64,000 nucleotides of DNA from Styela clava (taxonomy: Eukaryota > Chordata > Ascidiacea > Stolidobranchia > Styelidae). Position 1 is the stretch's first letter. Every line of letters begins with the position of its first letter. The translations under genes were made by a program, and so were the position numbers. This document shows, piece by piece, positions 9,987-22,950 of the stretch. The notes beneath the pieces were generated by a model. It searched no databases, was not told the origin of the DNA, and worked only from the letters and a program-made list of their open reading frames with translations. The DNA lies in the NCBI RefSeq assembly GCF_964204865.1, contig NC_135254.1, positions 19,411,001 to 19,475,000 on the forward strand. The letters run 5' to 3'.

Positions 9987-12900
9987 CATAATAACAGCAA
10001 AATTGGTCAAATATTTACAATCGCAAATGGTCGTTGTTGAAGTAGATTCGGGATTTAAATGACATCCTTCTGCCGACCAACTTCCCTCGCCTCCGTTATT
10101 CTAAATGAAATGAGAAATTAATTAAAAAAAACTCGCGTTTGCTCACTGTATTTGTATAGGTTTTGTCAAGCAAGAAGGATTCCGGTTCACCTCATATAGT
10201 GTACACGCTTGCAATTTTTGCTTGAAGATTTGAACTAAGCCTCAATAAAAATTTATTACGAAGGCAATATATTCTAACTCCGCGTTTCAAATTCGTACTT
10301 TTGATTTCATATTATGAAAGATACTCTGGAAATAAGGTAATGTTTCGTCGATAGCCGTCGACCCATCGAAAACATGGCCTGGAGTAAAATTTTTTAGTAA
10401 AAACTTGAATTGCAAAACATATGGATTGTAAAGAATATTTCCAGGTACAGATAATGATGAGAAGCACAATGTAACAATTGGGGTCATTATGACGATTAAA
10501 TTGTTACGCGGGCTGCGGTTTGGGAACAACTGATATAAAGCATTATAGCGGCAAATCACGCGTTGGTAATTACCAAATGTCCCGATCATTTCACCCGTCT
10601 CAATAAATAGTTTGTTGTTGAACAAAAAATACTCACAGAGTCACAGGGAAGTTGTAAAACACACAATGCGGTCCTTTCCCGTAATATGAATTAGATCGTG
10701 ATATGGTAATTGTAACATTTTCACTCAATCCTGTAATCTTTGTGTTGCCTGCAAAAATAATTATGAGTAAATAACTATGAAATGTTGTGTGTTTTTTCTA
10801 AGATTCTTGGTTTTTTGTCAAATCAAATGAACAAATATTGACATAAACTCCTAACTCATCAGCCGCATGTGCAGAGCTTGTTCAAATGAGATCGAATAAT
10901 ATGGATTACCGAAAATCCAGTGAATTCGAACAAATATGGGTGCTCCCGAAGTACTCGTACCAAGATGGCGCACAACCTGAACATAGTATGTGTAACAGGT
11001 TAGGGCTGTTCAGGCTGTGCGTCATCTTTGTACGAATACTTCCAAAGCGCCCAAATATGCATTCAAGTTTTTCTTCATTTGTTTCAATTGAAATACTCAA
11101 AATATGAAGTTTCGAGACTAAAACGAAACATCTGTTTGTTCCCGAGGAATTTTTATGATCGGCATAAATGTGGAATTTGTTTTCGCATTGCCACGTTTTC
11201 TTACTCGTAAAGGATTTTTTATTATTTCACAATATTTGAGGTAGTACACCAGATGTTCTCAGCCTTTTATGGCCCGTGGGTGTCGAAAGCTAATAGCACT
11301 CATGGCCCCCCTGTTTATCATCCCAGTGGTATTTATAGTGTTATTTTGATTGGTAGATCCCAAATCCCATTATGTTCAAACAATTCATGCTCAACAAAGT
11401 GAAAACACCCTGTGAAATCACATTATCAGGCAATGGAACTAGAATGAACAAGGAGTTTTTGTTGTAAAGAAAGGAAAAAGTAAAATCAGTTTTGTGCCTA
11501 GCGATGTGGCCCCTCCAACTGCTCTGTTGCCCCATTGGTGGGTCATGGGCTCCCGGTTGGGAACCGCTGTAGAACACAAAGCCAAGTTCATTATCGTGGT
11601 GAACAGAGATTGCTCTTCCAAACATTCCGTACCGATATCCGTAACGGATTTAGATTTCACGTCAACTCTCTTATTAAAAATATATGTCATAACTCACCTA
11701 TACTTGCTGATACAACATGGTCGGAATACACTGAGACGTTCATATTTGATCCGAGACCTAGGCACGGTTCCATCATCCACTCGAACATGCTGTAGGCAGA
11801 ATAAATTATTTAATCTGATGCTTGAAATATTTTTTCACAACAAAGATAAATATATATATATATATATATATATACGCTTCCCTTTACTGGGAAATTAGTT
11901 CATTCTTGCAGCAAGGCAAAAAATAAACTACTGAATACATCCGCCTAATGAAGTAGGAAAAACTACCGATCTTCTGTGATAACTCGTTTTTTAATTGAGT
12001 GATTTTCCTAAGAGGCTGTATAGTAAAAAGTGCCGGTGTCGGGTTTCAGACGTTCTATTTCATTTGTTTAATATGAATATGTCTTGATCTTGGGTTTTAC
12101 CAATCCATCTTCACTAATCCCAGACATCAAAATATCTCGGATAGGTTAAAATATTTCTTGAACTTCAATATTAATGGATACCTTGTTTGTCAATTCAAAT
12201 CAAGGAGCCAGATTTTTAATTTGATGACGTCATTGCACAAAAATCAAGAAGAAGAAGAATACTAACAACATGATCAACAACAACATAATAACAAACGATC
12301 TACATGCACATAGATATATACATTTTGTGTCCAACAAGCCTATACTTACATTGAACAAAGCAGTACTCGTGTAAACCGTAAATTGAATCCTTGTAAAACT
12401 TGAAGAAGTTACTTTTTCTGTGACACTTGGTGGAATAAACACAGAAGCCCGGCCAGAGTTGCCTCCCGAGTCGGTCCCATCGGATATACCAGGCTGAAAT
12501 AGAATGAATATTTTAATATTGACTGAACAAATTCGTTTAGCTAATAGGTTTGTGGGTCTTTACGATCGAAAGATTGGATTTATACGAAACAATAAAATCA
12601 GAAATGCTATGTGTGAATCAAATTGAAGAAATGTAAAATTTTGATCAAGCAGTCCGTGCACTCATAGAAATATTAATTAAGGAGTATTTTCAAGACTTTA
12701 TGCTTCGAAGAGTAAAAAGATTAAGAGTAAGATCTATATAAATCGCCAATAATTATACGCAGGATAGTTTCAGAATAATAACCTCCGGTCTCAGTAATCC
12801 ACAAAGGGGTAACGGATTGACCAATAAGTCTTCGATGTTCATTGGTGCCATTATCTACTTGACCAGCGCTTTGTTTAGAGCAGTTGAAAATCACTTAAAA

Positions 12901-13070
12901 AACATCAATTTACCTGTAAATTGGACGACAGCGTAAATGATTTTCCAGTAAATGTTTCGTTTCCACTAATTCCAGCAACCGCAACTTTTACATTCTTCGA
13001 GTCAAGGTAGACGTTTTGTTCGGTTAGTACTTCAAGTTTCAGAAGCACGTTGTCGATTACTTGCACGAGC
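9987..13070 (-). CDS. Adhesion-GPCR-like GAIN/GPS segment, partial
   Basis: Four exons splice in phase: 13070-12914, 12493-12350, 10529-10299 and 10100-9987. Exon 1 carries QVIDNVLLKLEVL and FTGKSFTLSSNLQ. Exon 2 carries SVFIPPSV and TRIQFTVYTSTALF. Exon 3 carries LIVIMTPIV and NPYVLQFKFL. Exon 4 carries GSWSAEGC and CDCKYLTNFAVIM. These are the strand order and GPS cysteines expected of a GAIN domain in adhesion GPCRs, which self-cleaves at the His/Leu-Thr site. Here the residue before LT is Tyr, as in C-x-C-K-YLT, so cleavage may be impaired. The first GPS cysteine/tryptophan pair is not visible; the exon 3 end is the least certain. No signal peptide, ectodomain or seven-helix exons were found. 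They may lie in unresolved sequence to the right or beyond the left edge, or the gene may be truncated. Confidence 0.65.
10939..11051. mobile_element. MITE-Y copy, short
   Basis: A 113-bp member with GGTGCTCCCGAAGTA and ACCAAGATGGCGCAC at the left and degenerate complements at the right. CAAATATG flanks both sides (10931-10938, 11052-11059). Confidence 0.8.
11240..11580. mobile_element. Degenerate hAT-like repeat
   Basis: CCAGATGTTCTCAGCCTTT near 11252 and GGGAACCGCTG near 11560 resemble decayed ends of the CAGTGGTTCTCAAAC type. The interior mentions GGCCCC and GGTGGGTC words typical of such elements. No clean duplication is seen. Confidence 0.35.
12228..12335. repeat. Repeat family C copy (GATGACGTCAT ... 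AACAACAACA)
   Basis: Shares GATGACGTCAT, a purine/CAA-rich tract, ACAAACGATC and TTGTGTCCAACAAG with 26580-26780. It lies within intron 2 of the GAIN/GPS gene. Confidence 0.5.
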
Positions 13071-13099
13071 CTGCAAAAAAATCTCAATTAATTTTCTGA

Positions 13100-15028
13100 A
13101 AATGACTTGGGCTAATTTTCCGGCGCAATTACCCATTATATTTTTCACCAAAACGTGGCCATTTGTCGCTAAATGTTCGGACACGCTCGTAATGTTCCGC
13201 TGATTATATTTTGCTCCAACCAGATGGAAGTGAGTGTGAGCCGGGCTATTACTGCTATCGCAGGTGTATAGCATGACCGAGTTTTTCCGGCATTTATGTA
13301 TTTGGAAGGTTATAATAGGATAAGTTTTCAGATGCATGGATTTGATGGCGGAAGGTCGAACCTGCGAGATTACGCTCGGTATTCAGAGGTGCGGTGGCGG
13401 GCGTATTCCTAACGCTTAGCACGATGCGCCACACCGCCGAGCCATCCCAAGAATAGGGAAGGGGAGTGAGGAGTTACTAATACGACGTGATCTCGCCTTT
13501 CATGTCCAACGATTTCTTAAAGAATCTCCCTGCAGGCCCTGTATATGCAAACTTCATGCCTATGTAAATGTGAACTTTCTAAGCAAGAATTTAACGTAAA
13601 ATGGAAGAAAACAGAAAAACCAGTTGAGTGACAAAACCAGCCTTACTAAACAAACTCTTCGCATGAATTATAAATAATAAATAAAATTCGAAATTCATTT
13701 TGTACAAACATAATTTGGTAAATTGCCAATTATCTATTTGCTGGACCAGCAGTAATTTTGTTTACATATAAACTATACTAGAACATTCCCACTTTATTTT
13801 TATATTCGTGTAATCTTATTTAATATACAGCTAAACAAGGATATCCAGTAATCATTGCAGAATATGCTATATTTAGCCCATAGTTTCAAAACCAAATCTC
13901 CAATTTCAAATACTTTACCCTAAGGACTTGATAAAGTAACAATGATGATTTTGTTGAAACCATAACTCAAAAAATCCAATTTCGAAACGGCGAAATATCG
14001 ACAGGACAGGTTTGCCTGAGCTTGCTTATTAATGTAATATTATTTTATACACAGCTGAACAAGTATATCCAATAATTAATGAGAAATTATTGACATTTTA
14101 GAATAGTCTATATTTAGCTCATAGCTTTAAGCGCAAATAACAAATGATTATCCTTAATGATTGGCTCGGTATATTACCAAAGGAGATTTGGTTGAAAGTT
14201 GAAACCTTAACCAAGGAAATCTAATTTTGGACGGGCCGAAGTTTGACAAGACTCGACAAGTTTGCTTGTGGCGATTATTACTATATTTAGACAAAATTAT
14301 TTATTAATAAACCTAAAATTCACGTTTGACATAACAAAATTTTATTCACTTTGGCAAATGTCGAGCTTTTCTTGTCCTCAATAGTTTAAGATTAATGCTT
14401 TATTTACGCACAGCAAATTATGACGTCATAGGCTTTGTTTTGATACGAAATTGCTTGGATTGTGGTCATTAGAAGGATTTATGAACAAACAATGCAGATT
14501 TCTGGCGCCCGATTCGGGGGCGCAATGGACCGTTAAAGGGCACTAAAAATAGCTTCATATGAAACAAATCCATAATTTGAGAAGGTGTGAATATTTTTAG
14601 CTTTATAGTGTTTGTTGGCAATATTCATTCCGGAATATTTGGGGAATAGAATTCTAAATTTAGACTTACAATATTTATTGAAATACTTTTGGAATGAACA
14701 ATCATAAGGATTCCGGATATTGTGTGTATTTTTAAATGTTTTGTTTTTATAAACCTAATATATATACACAACGCCTTGGAAACAATGCCATAACGCATGT
14801 CAAAATGTTAATGCCGCGTAGCCACCGATGAGCATATAGCATGAACTAAATACTGTTTCAATTTGTATGTCATCATTACCACGATTATACTCGGAATAGC
14901 TATTGCAAATCTGCAGTTACGTGAGCGTAGTAAGTCCCAAGTATTTTTTTGTATAATGACGTAATACGACGCTTACTCCGAACAAGGCTAAAGTAAAGCA
15001 GCGACTGATATTTAACAATATCTTAGAG
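13100..15028. other. Spacer between divergent genes, no gene resolved
   Basis: It lies between the minus-strand GAIN/GPS gene and the plus-strand NTPase gene. A SINE-A head is at 13325-13455. The rest is AT-rich with two loosely similar stretches near 13800-13990 and 14030-14260 (both contain TATACAGCT/ATACACAGCT, AACAAG.ATATCCA and GCTCATAG-like words), suggesting an old duplication. Upstream exons of the GAIN/GPS gene may hide here. Confidence 0.4.
13325..13455 (-). mobile_element. SINE-A copy, tRNA-derived head
   Basis: On the minus strand it reads GGCGGTGTGGCGCATCGTGC followed by TAAGCGTTAGGAATACGC and a B-box-like GGTTCGACC, matching the head of the SINE at 30066-30412. The element is truncated after the head. 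Confidence 0.7.
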
Positions 15029-15344
15029 CAGGGCTACTCAACTATTTTTATCGAAGGTCCGCAAACAAAACTTCAAAATTATTTGGGTCCGGGCTTTCCA
15101 GAACTGATATTTCGGCATCCTTAAACGAGCACTTCCTCGACCGACTAATGATTAGTAGCAAATTAAAATTGTTTATTATGATGTTATATTTCTTTTCGTA
15201 TATATTCAAAACTATGAAAGTCATTTTATGATAAGAAATTCAAAAAGTGGGGCTATTGATCCAAAATAAATAATTAGGTGAGGTCGAAATCCAATACTCA
15301 AAAGATCCGGTGTCGGACCGCGGTCCGCCAGTTGAGTAGCCCTG
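15029..15344. mobile_element. hAT MITE, CAGGGCTACTCAAC ends
   Basis: Starts with CAGGGCTACTCAAC and ends with GTTGAGTAGCCCTG, a perfect 14-bp terminal inverted repeat. GGTCCGC words lie near both ends. Flanks TCTTAGAG and GTCTATAT agree poorly, so the duplication has decayed. A related copy lies at 57748-57860. Confidence 0.75.
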
Positions 15345-15933
15345 GTCTATATGTGAGAAAGAAATTAATGAACATCATGTTGTCACTTTACCCCTTGCAC
15401 GTGCCCGAATAGAGAGAAATCCGGACTTCCGTGGAATGCCCAGTTCTCAGAACAGAGCAAACATATCATATCTCACCCTTTCATGACGTTAAATGACTTC
15501 GGATTTAAATATTTATTTTCATGAGATTGTGTAAATTTTTTGTTTGGATATTAGCTGAAGTCGGGCATGGGACGAGGCAACATATTATTTCTCATAACCT
15601 TGGCGTGTGGGTGATTATGCAACACAAATGAAGGCATTATTTATTTGCCTACATTGGGTGAACTATCACGAAAGTAGTTTCTTCTGTAATATTGCACTCT
15701 TTTATTCGTAATTTATACGCAGGAAATAAAAGAAAAACTCAATCGCTACCTCGAAACTACTTTCGTTCACCAACTTCGGGGGAATTCCCCGGCGCAGCAC
15801 CTAGAAATCATCTCTTGCTCGTATTATAATGGGCGGTTTTGCAGAAAACTATCTTAGTTGCTGTGGTTTTGCTAGAATTAGGCAGACTTTCTGCATTTTT
15901 TGATTTCTCGAATATCAATGTATCGTAATCGAG

Positions 15934-18900
15934 ATGTCTAATCAGACAATAAACCGAGGTATGTCGAAACTTTTTATTATACCTGCGTCTTCCAAATTTA
16001 GTCGTTAACGTGGTGATCTAGCTGGTGTCTAAAATGTAGTACTGGCAAAAATAATTATTTCGGTTCGTCCTCGATGTTAAATAGTTTATTTTTTCTCATT
16101 TTGACAGTTTGAAATAGAAATGCTTTTATCATAGGAATAAATTTATATTTTCCTTACCTAATCTATGGTCTCTCGCAGTACTTATTTATTATTATTTTGG
16201 TGAGAAACCTATTCAAATAGATTTAGATAATTTTCGATGACAAGTAAATTTGTAATAATAAACTGTTTATTTTATCTTATTATCAATTATTATTGCTTAA
16301 AACAGTGGTTCTCAAACTTTTAGAATTTATAAAATTTCGCGCCCCACCTCAAAAATAACCAACTAACAATAAGCTACAAATAACAAATATTGAGGCGAAA
16401 GTATGTTTTATTCGAAAAACTTGGTAAAATTACAATGAAATAAATGAAAAGTTTTGAAATTTGAGTATCCAAAATAAGGCGGGCAATTTTTAATTAGCTT
16501 CATGTCCCCTCAAAAAATTGTCTTCGCCCCAGATGTGTTACCTCCCCCCCCCTTGTGATACGCACCCCACCGTTCGAGAACCACTGGCTTAAAAGTTCAT
16601 TACATTTCAGTGACTGCTCGAAGCTTCATTTGTTAATGAAGAAATGAATTACTGTTCCTTATATTGAAATCATGCACTATACCTTATCATTAGCAGGAAT
16701 ATGAGTGTTTATTTGAAATAACTTATTTTTGCTTCCAGGTGATGATCAATTTTATAATCACTGGCTTGGTATAGCCAAAACAATCTTCTGCAGTGCCTTC
16801 GTTGATCAGCTTGTGGAAATGAACTGCTCTGATGTATGGAGACAATTGCAACAGAGTCGCAATTATCTACATGGGGATAAAGGTATATTATGTTTTTATT
16901 TATAAATATTAGAAATTATATTCCTGTTTATTTTTTTTAATTTATTTAAGGTTCATGTTGCTTAGCATACTCTTAAGAAGGCACACAGTCATTTACAATG
17001 AAAGGCTCAAATTAACAATTTTGTATCTTTAATAGCAGAGGAAAGTTGAAATAAACAAACATAGGACGACATTTAGGCATAGTACATTTAATGTTCATTT
17101 TGAAATAATCACAATAATTACACATATTTTGTATAATACTTTCATTAGTTTGTAAACAGCTATTGTTTTACAGTATTGCAATACACGTATAAAAAAATAT
17201 TTGTTTGTTATGAATAGATGGTCAGCAGTTACATCCAGATGCCAACATCAAAATATGGGAAACAACATTGGGCATTGACCACAATGAAATCAAACGTATT
17301 TCCAAGACTAGTTCAGATGAGAAGGAACAAAAGTATCAATTGGCCGTTGCTGCTATACAGAAGGCAGTTGAAGATTTTCGTGGTATGTAAAAAACATTTT
17401 TTTCAACAATATAGTTGTATTATGTGCAGCATGGCATTACTAGAAAAAAAATGCCAGCTCAGAAATGTTCTCGGCCATAAATATTTCACAGGATGTGTTT
17501 CATGATTTGGAAAAAATGTTGCTCTGCTTTTTTTATTTTCATTCAAAAATGAAAAAATTTAGCAAGTATCATGGATAAAAAGATAAAAAAAAAATTGAAT
17601 TCATAATAGCGTGGTAGTCTACAATGTTTATATATTACATTCAGTACACCAATCACTTTACTTTGAAATATTGTTGAAGACTTGAATAAAATCTTATCGA
17701 CTGAACGCATTGGTTGACCAAGACTACAATCCTCAGCTCTAGTACAATTCCTCCAAATGGAGGTAATTACAACCGTCCCATATATTTCACTAGGCTAAAA
17801 AACTATTTTCAGACTGCCAACGACGAAACAAGGCATTTCATGATTTACATGGGGTTGCACGATCGGATAGCGAGGAGTGTGATAACTTGGGAAATATACA
17901 CAGTGTAGCAGGCACATCCTACATTGACAATGTTGAAAGCGATACGGATACCATAGCTGGATGCTTCAATTCAATGACAACAACTTCAGACCTGTTGCCC
18001 TCTTTCCCTCGTTTCCAGTTCGATTTGAGTGAACTGAAAACTTACACACGTCCACGCCCAAGTTTTAAAAAATATAAAAGCTTTAAGGATATCTTAGAAT
18101 GCGTTCAAGGCGGAGAAAACAGAGTTATTCATGTTTACGGAATGTCAGGCAGTGGAAAGTCTCAAGCTGTTCGAGCAGTGTGTGAACATTTGGACAAAAC
18201 TATAGGAAACTTCATCATATTTCATGTCCAGTGTCAACGGGATATGGATCTTGTTAAAAAAAAGTGGCAAGAATTTATAAATTCCCTTGAAAGAGCTGGT
18301 TTGTTAACAAATGATGACAAACATGATTTAGAAATAGATGGAGAAGATCTCAAAATGCAAAGAGTTATCCATATCTTCAAGAAATTTAATCTTCGGGCCC
18401 TTTTTGTTGTGGAAGATGTAACAAAAGAAGAAAAGAACCTCGTTCAAAAATGTGTTACAGCAGTTTCAGATCAGTCTGATGATAATCAAATCATACAAAT
18501 GGTCACTGTTGATCAGGTGAAGAATGCATTTTATATTCAAGAAGATATTGATAGTTTGAACAATTATGTTGTGCAGCAAGTAACTGGTTTTACAGAAGAA
18601 GAAGCAGAAGAGTTTTTAAACATTCCAAATCAGAATTCCAGCAAAAAAGAAAGACAACAATTGGCTAGAGTTCTTGCATATTCACCATTGAGACTGTTGC
18701 TTGCAAAAATTTACTGCCAAACATACGGCGAATCTTACAAAAAGTACTTTGAGGGTTTAGGAAAAGATCAAGATGTCATTGACGTAGAAAAGAAAATAAT
18801 GGATGAACATCCAGAATTGCATGGGTTGGGTGAAAATCATGGCTACGAAGTTATATTGAAAATTCTAAAGCCAAGGGAAGAGGGAGGAGAGGAAGAAAAG

Positions 18901-20664
18901 AGAGAAGAGAGGCAATTTGAGGTCATAAAAATGATGTCCTTTCTCAACAATGAAAATATACCAGATTTGCTTATTGGGAGGCTATTTCAAGCAGTTGAGG
19001 AAATAAGTAATGAACAAATACAAAAAGAAGTCATGTACTTACTTCAGAAATTAGAAAGCAAGTGTGATGCAAGTGTATGTGATACCAAATTATCACATGA
19101 ATATGGTAATCAGTTGTTAAACATTCACATGGATATCCTTCATGCGGTACGAATGAGTATGTCAGAGGATGAAAAAGCAAAAGTTCTTGTGAACGTTGTG
19201 CAGGCAATGATCAGTTTAGTTGGGAAGGAAAACAGACTTCGAACAGATTCTGTTCTTCTGTATGACATGTTGAACCACATGAATCATGTTACTGAATTAG
19301 GAGTTCAATTCTTGGAAAAAGAGTATAAACTGGATACACCTAAAAAGGAAAATTTTGAATTACAAATGAGTTTGTCTCGTTTGTATGAAGTTTTAGGATT
19401 TGCAACTACTCAACATTCTCCAGTTACAAAGGATGACAATTTTGAGAAAGCTATTGATTACTTATGGAGTATTGCATGCTGTTATACTGGAAATTCATTT
19501 TTTCGTTTATGCCCTGGAAACCATACAACAAAAGCAGCCGAATTAAAGGTACTTTTACACTACGGATGTGATAAGAACCCTCACCAGACAGCTAAAAAAG
19601 CATACAAAAAACTGAAAAAGGCAAGTGAAAAAATACCGCTAGAATTTATCCAGAGAAATTGCTCGAGGTTGTTTCCAGTCACATCTAATTTGCTAGGAGG
19701 TATGAAGAGAAAAATAGGAGAAAAACAACAAAAAGAAATGGCAGAGACATTGAAAAAACAACGATATTTAACAGATTTGCAATTGAAAACTCTCCAGGAA
19801 AACAACTGTCTTTTAAAACCAAATGTGCTAAGAAGTATATACCTCACAGAACGCATTGCTTCGATATTGCATTCGAGAGGTCGTCAGGTTTTATATTTAA
19901 AAAATGATATAACAAGAGAAGAGCAGAAACGCTATGAATGGTACACTGAGCTTGGATTAGAGTTATGTAAAATTATGTATGAAGACACCAAAGTCAAATC
20001 TATTTTCGAGTATATCCTTGTCGCAAACAACAAACTTCCAAGAATGTTGCATTCTCGGCAAAATGAGACAGATGATGAATTTTGGGAGCGAATTGAAAAA
20101 GCTAGGCAACTTGCAATGGCTTTGAGAGATGTAAGGGATGATTTTTATGAGCATGGAATCTACAAACTTGTTTCAGGAACGCCATACACAATCCTGAATG
20201 CTATGAAATACCTTGTTAAAGCGATCACCAAACTGTACAAAAAAAGGGAGGTGGCTCGGCAGCATCCAATTCCAACTGCAATCGCTGAATGTGAGCAAGT
20301 ATACAAAATTGCAAAAGAAAATGCCGCTGAATTTGTGGTTGCTTCTAGTTGTATTGTCCATGTTGGGAAGTTCTATGCAGCAATTGGAGAGTATGAGAAA
20401 GCACTGGAAGTATTTCATCTGTCATTTAATCATGAAAATGGAATAAACTCACAGTTCAATAAAAACCCCAACATATTTGCTTGGGCTTTATATAATCTTG
20501 GAAGAGCCATAATAGCTGGATATGGAAAGATTGAAGATGGTGAGAAGCAGAAAAAAGAATTTATGAGGAAATACGATCTGCTTGATATTCCAAAGCAATT
20601 GAAACCGCTCTTAGATGAAACAAAGTATATTCTGGAAAAAACAGACTTTTCTTGCTGTTGTTGA
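15934..20664 (+). CDS. STAND/NACHT-like P-loop NTPase with TPR-like C-terminus
   Basis: Predicted exons are 15934-15958, 16739-16882, 17218-17382 and 17813-20664, giving a 1061-residue protein ending at TGA. All joins keep phase (MSNQTINR|GDDQFYNHW, GDK|DGQQL, EDFR|DCQRR). The large last exon is open throughout. A Walker A loop GMSGSGKS lies at residues 221-228 and a hydrophobic Walker B strand ALFVVED at about 307-313, followed by a helical module (TGFTEEEAEEFL, SPLRLLLAKIY). Near residues 950-990 an ASSCIVHVGKFYAAIGEY..AL block resembles a TPR. The N-terminal 110 residues are helical with RNYLHGD, loosely like HEPN/DZIP3 domains. This is the architecture of STAND signalling ATPases used in innate immunity or apoptosis. 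The exact family and the tiny first exon are inference; the P-loop and ORF are seen directly. Confidence 0.85.
16303..16586. mobile_element. hAT MITE inside intron 1 of the NTPase gene
   Basis: Ends are CAGTGGTTCTCAAACTTTT and TTCGAGAACCACTG. GCTTAAAA flanks both sides (16295-16302, 16587-16594), an exact 8-bp duplication. Confidence 0.9.
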
Positions 20665-20757
20665 ACCTATCTTGCCCATATCAAGGACTCCAATATTCAC
20701 TAATGATTATTGCATCATATGTTTTCATATTTTTCCAGTAGCTTTTATATTATAGAG

Positions 20758-20960
20758 CAGGGGTGTGCAACCTGCCAGAAGCGGCCCTTGAGGATTTTAT
20801 GCGGCATGCGGGAAAGTGACAATTTTGAATGATGTGCGGCCCGCGAAACAGGTTTTCAATCTTTTTGCATTGCGAAGCCTAAACCTGAGTCCAATTTATC
20901 TATGCCTATAACTTTATATTGCCTCAACAGCTAGCTTATGCAAAGGGTTGCACACCCCTG
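20758..20960. mobile_element. hAT MITE, CAGGGGTGTGCAACC ends
   Basis: The left end CAGGGGTGTGCAACC and right end GGTTGCACACCCCTG are perfectly inverted over 15 bp. Flanks TTATAGAG and GTTTAGAG match at 6 of 8. It lies 94 bp after the NTPase stop codon and may sit in its 3' UTR. Related elements are at 23672-23994 and 55458-55735. Confidence 0.85.
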
Positions 20961-22950
20961 GTTTAGAGTTTATATTCGTATAGCATCACCATATATGTCT
21001 TATTTTTTTGTTAGTTTTTATTTATCTTCAATATAATAATTTTACCTGTATGCTCGAATGTATTTATCCCATAATAAATGGATCTTGATTTCCCCCCAAG
21101 TCTTGATTCCTGTGCAGAAGTTTGAACTTGCATTTCTTGGGAAGTTAGAGCCGAGCCCCAACGACCAGGTGCTCCTATTTGTGCCATTGCCTAAATTTGT
21201 TTATTCATATCAGTTCCAACTAGACCCACGCATACAAGCATGCACATATGACAAGTTATTTCGGATATTATCTCGAAATTAAACAAGGTTTGTTTTATCT
21301 GCATTGTCACGTTTTTTTGCTTCATATATATATGGTAAGCCCATAGTGTCTCAGAAATCCTGCTGAAGATATCTTTTCTAATACCTCACATTGTTGCAGA
21401 AACATTTTACTCATTTACAGTTTGTGGATTATTGTATATTTGCATCATCGATTGAGATCTTTTATTCAATGATGGCTTTTACCCATATCACTGATTGATT
21501 TGCTATACATAAATATTAGAAAAATACAACTTGCTGAGCTTTCATTCATATATTCCAGGAAAGATCAAGGAAAATTTATAAAATGGAGCTCAAATTAATA
21601 TTGAGTTATGTTTACTGCTGGGAGCTGTATTTCAGAAATGTTCACCATCTTATCCGCCGCAGAAATATCTGTACTAGTTACCATGGCAAGAAATGGGAAG
21701 TTAAAACTTACCTCAATTGACATAACTACGAGAGATTTTAGTGGATTCAGCGATCCTGTATTTAACGGTTGAAACTGGACGCGCCATTAGATCTTTTTGA
21801 AGGTGAAGCTAATTTTGTGCAAGGTTCATAGGAAATGATCATTGTGATACATAAATACTTATACGCGATGTGGAAATAGCCACTGTTATGTCACACTGGT
21901 GTTGGTAGCAGCAGAAGCATAAGTTTTTTTTGTTGAATGTGGGTTGATAATACTGCTAAAGCAAAAACTGCAATGAGATCTGAAATGCCTTGAAAACATT
22001 GGTAACTAAGTCATTTATTTCTTAAACTGCATATAAACATGCGCCTAATTGAGGTCATCCAGGATAGTTATAATTTTAGGCAAAGCCCTGCAACGAAATA
22101 TTCATTGCCCTGATTATATATACATTGATGTACACTAACTTCTCATCTTCGACTTGTCTGTGATGAAAATGATGTAAATTTTATCAGTAGATTATGAATA
22201 GAATGTCATTCACGCATTAGCTTATAACCCCAAGGTTTGTCATAACAACTAAGCGCTACCATACATAAGTACACCCACGCATACAACACTTGTGACAAAA
22301 TGATGTTTTAGAATCTAAAGTATACTCAATCGAAGGTGTAGTTTCATTTACATGCCCACTAAAACATATATTTGAGATAAGTTACACACTGCCAAGCTAT
22401 TTTATTAATAGGTTGATATAACTGCGATGAACTATAGCTTTAAAAAGATACCATGATATACAACTGTTTAGATGAAATTCGTTAAACGAAAAAAAGATCT
22501 AATTATTTCTCCCATTTATAATAATTCTTCAGCTTATAATTTTATTCAATATCTGATATTAATCCGAAAGGTAAATTTGTAAAATTAAAAGTATGAAACC
22601 CTTGTATCATGGTTTGGAATCACACTGCCACAAAGCAGCATTTGGGCCGATGTTTCATGGTAGTGTATCAACAAAAATCATAGACTATTGAGCCAAAATA
22701 AGAGCTGGATCCCAACTTTGAGCCAAAAAAAGAAGTCCACAAGTACAGGTAATTCTTATTTCATACCAGTTTCCAAGCCATGACCATGGTCCATCAGCTT
22801 TAGGAGACATCAATATCAACACCATTTGCACAATATTCATTCCTCACCAATCATTATTCAACTAACTAGTTTTTTGATCCACTTAATACTACTTGATCTA
22901 CGCCACACCCTTTTAAATCATTCGATCGCAATTTGTGTAACAGATATATA
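20961..22950. other. Intergenic, no gene recognised
   Basis: It separates the convergent NTPase (plus) and BtpA-family (minus) genes. I see no splice-supported coding exon and no transposon ends. Part may be 3' UTR of either neighbour. Confidence 0.5.

Noticed and set aside
19581..20446. Several 60-90 codon frames inside the NTPase exon
   Set aside because: They are shadows of the 2.8-kb coding exon in other frames.
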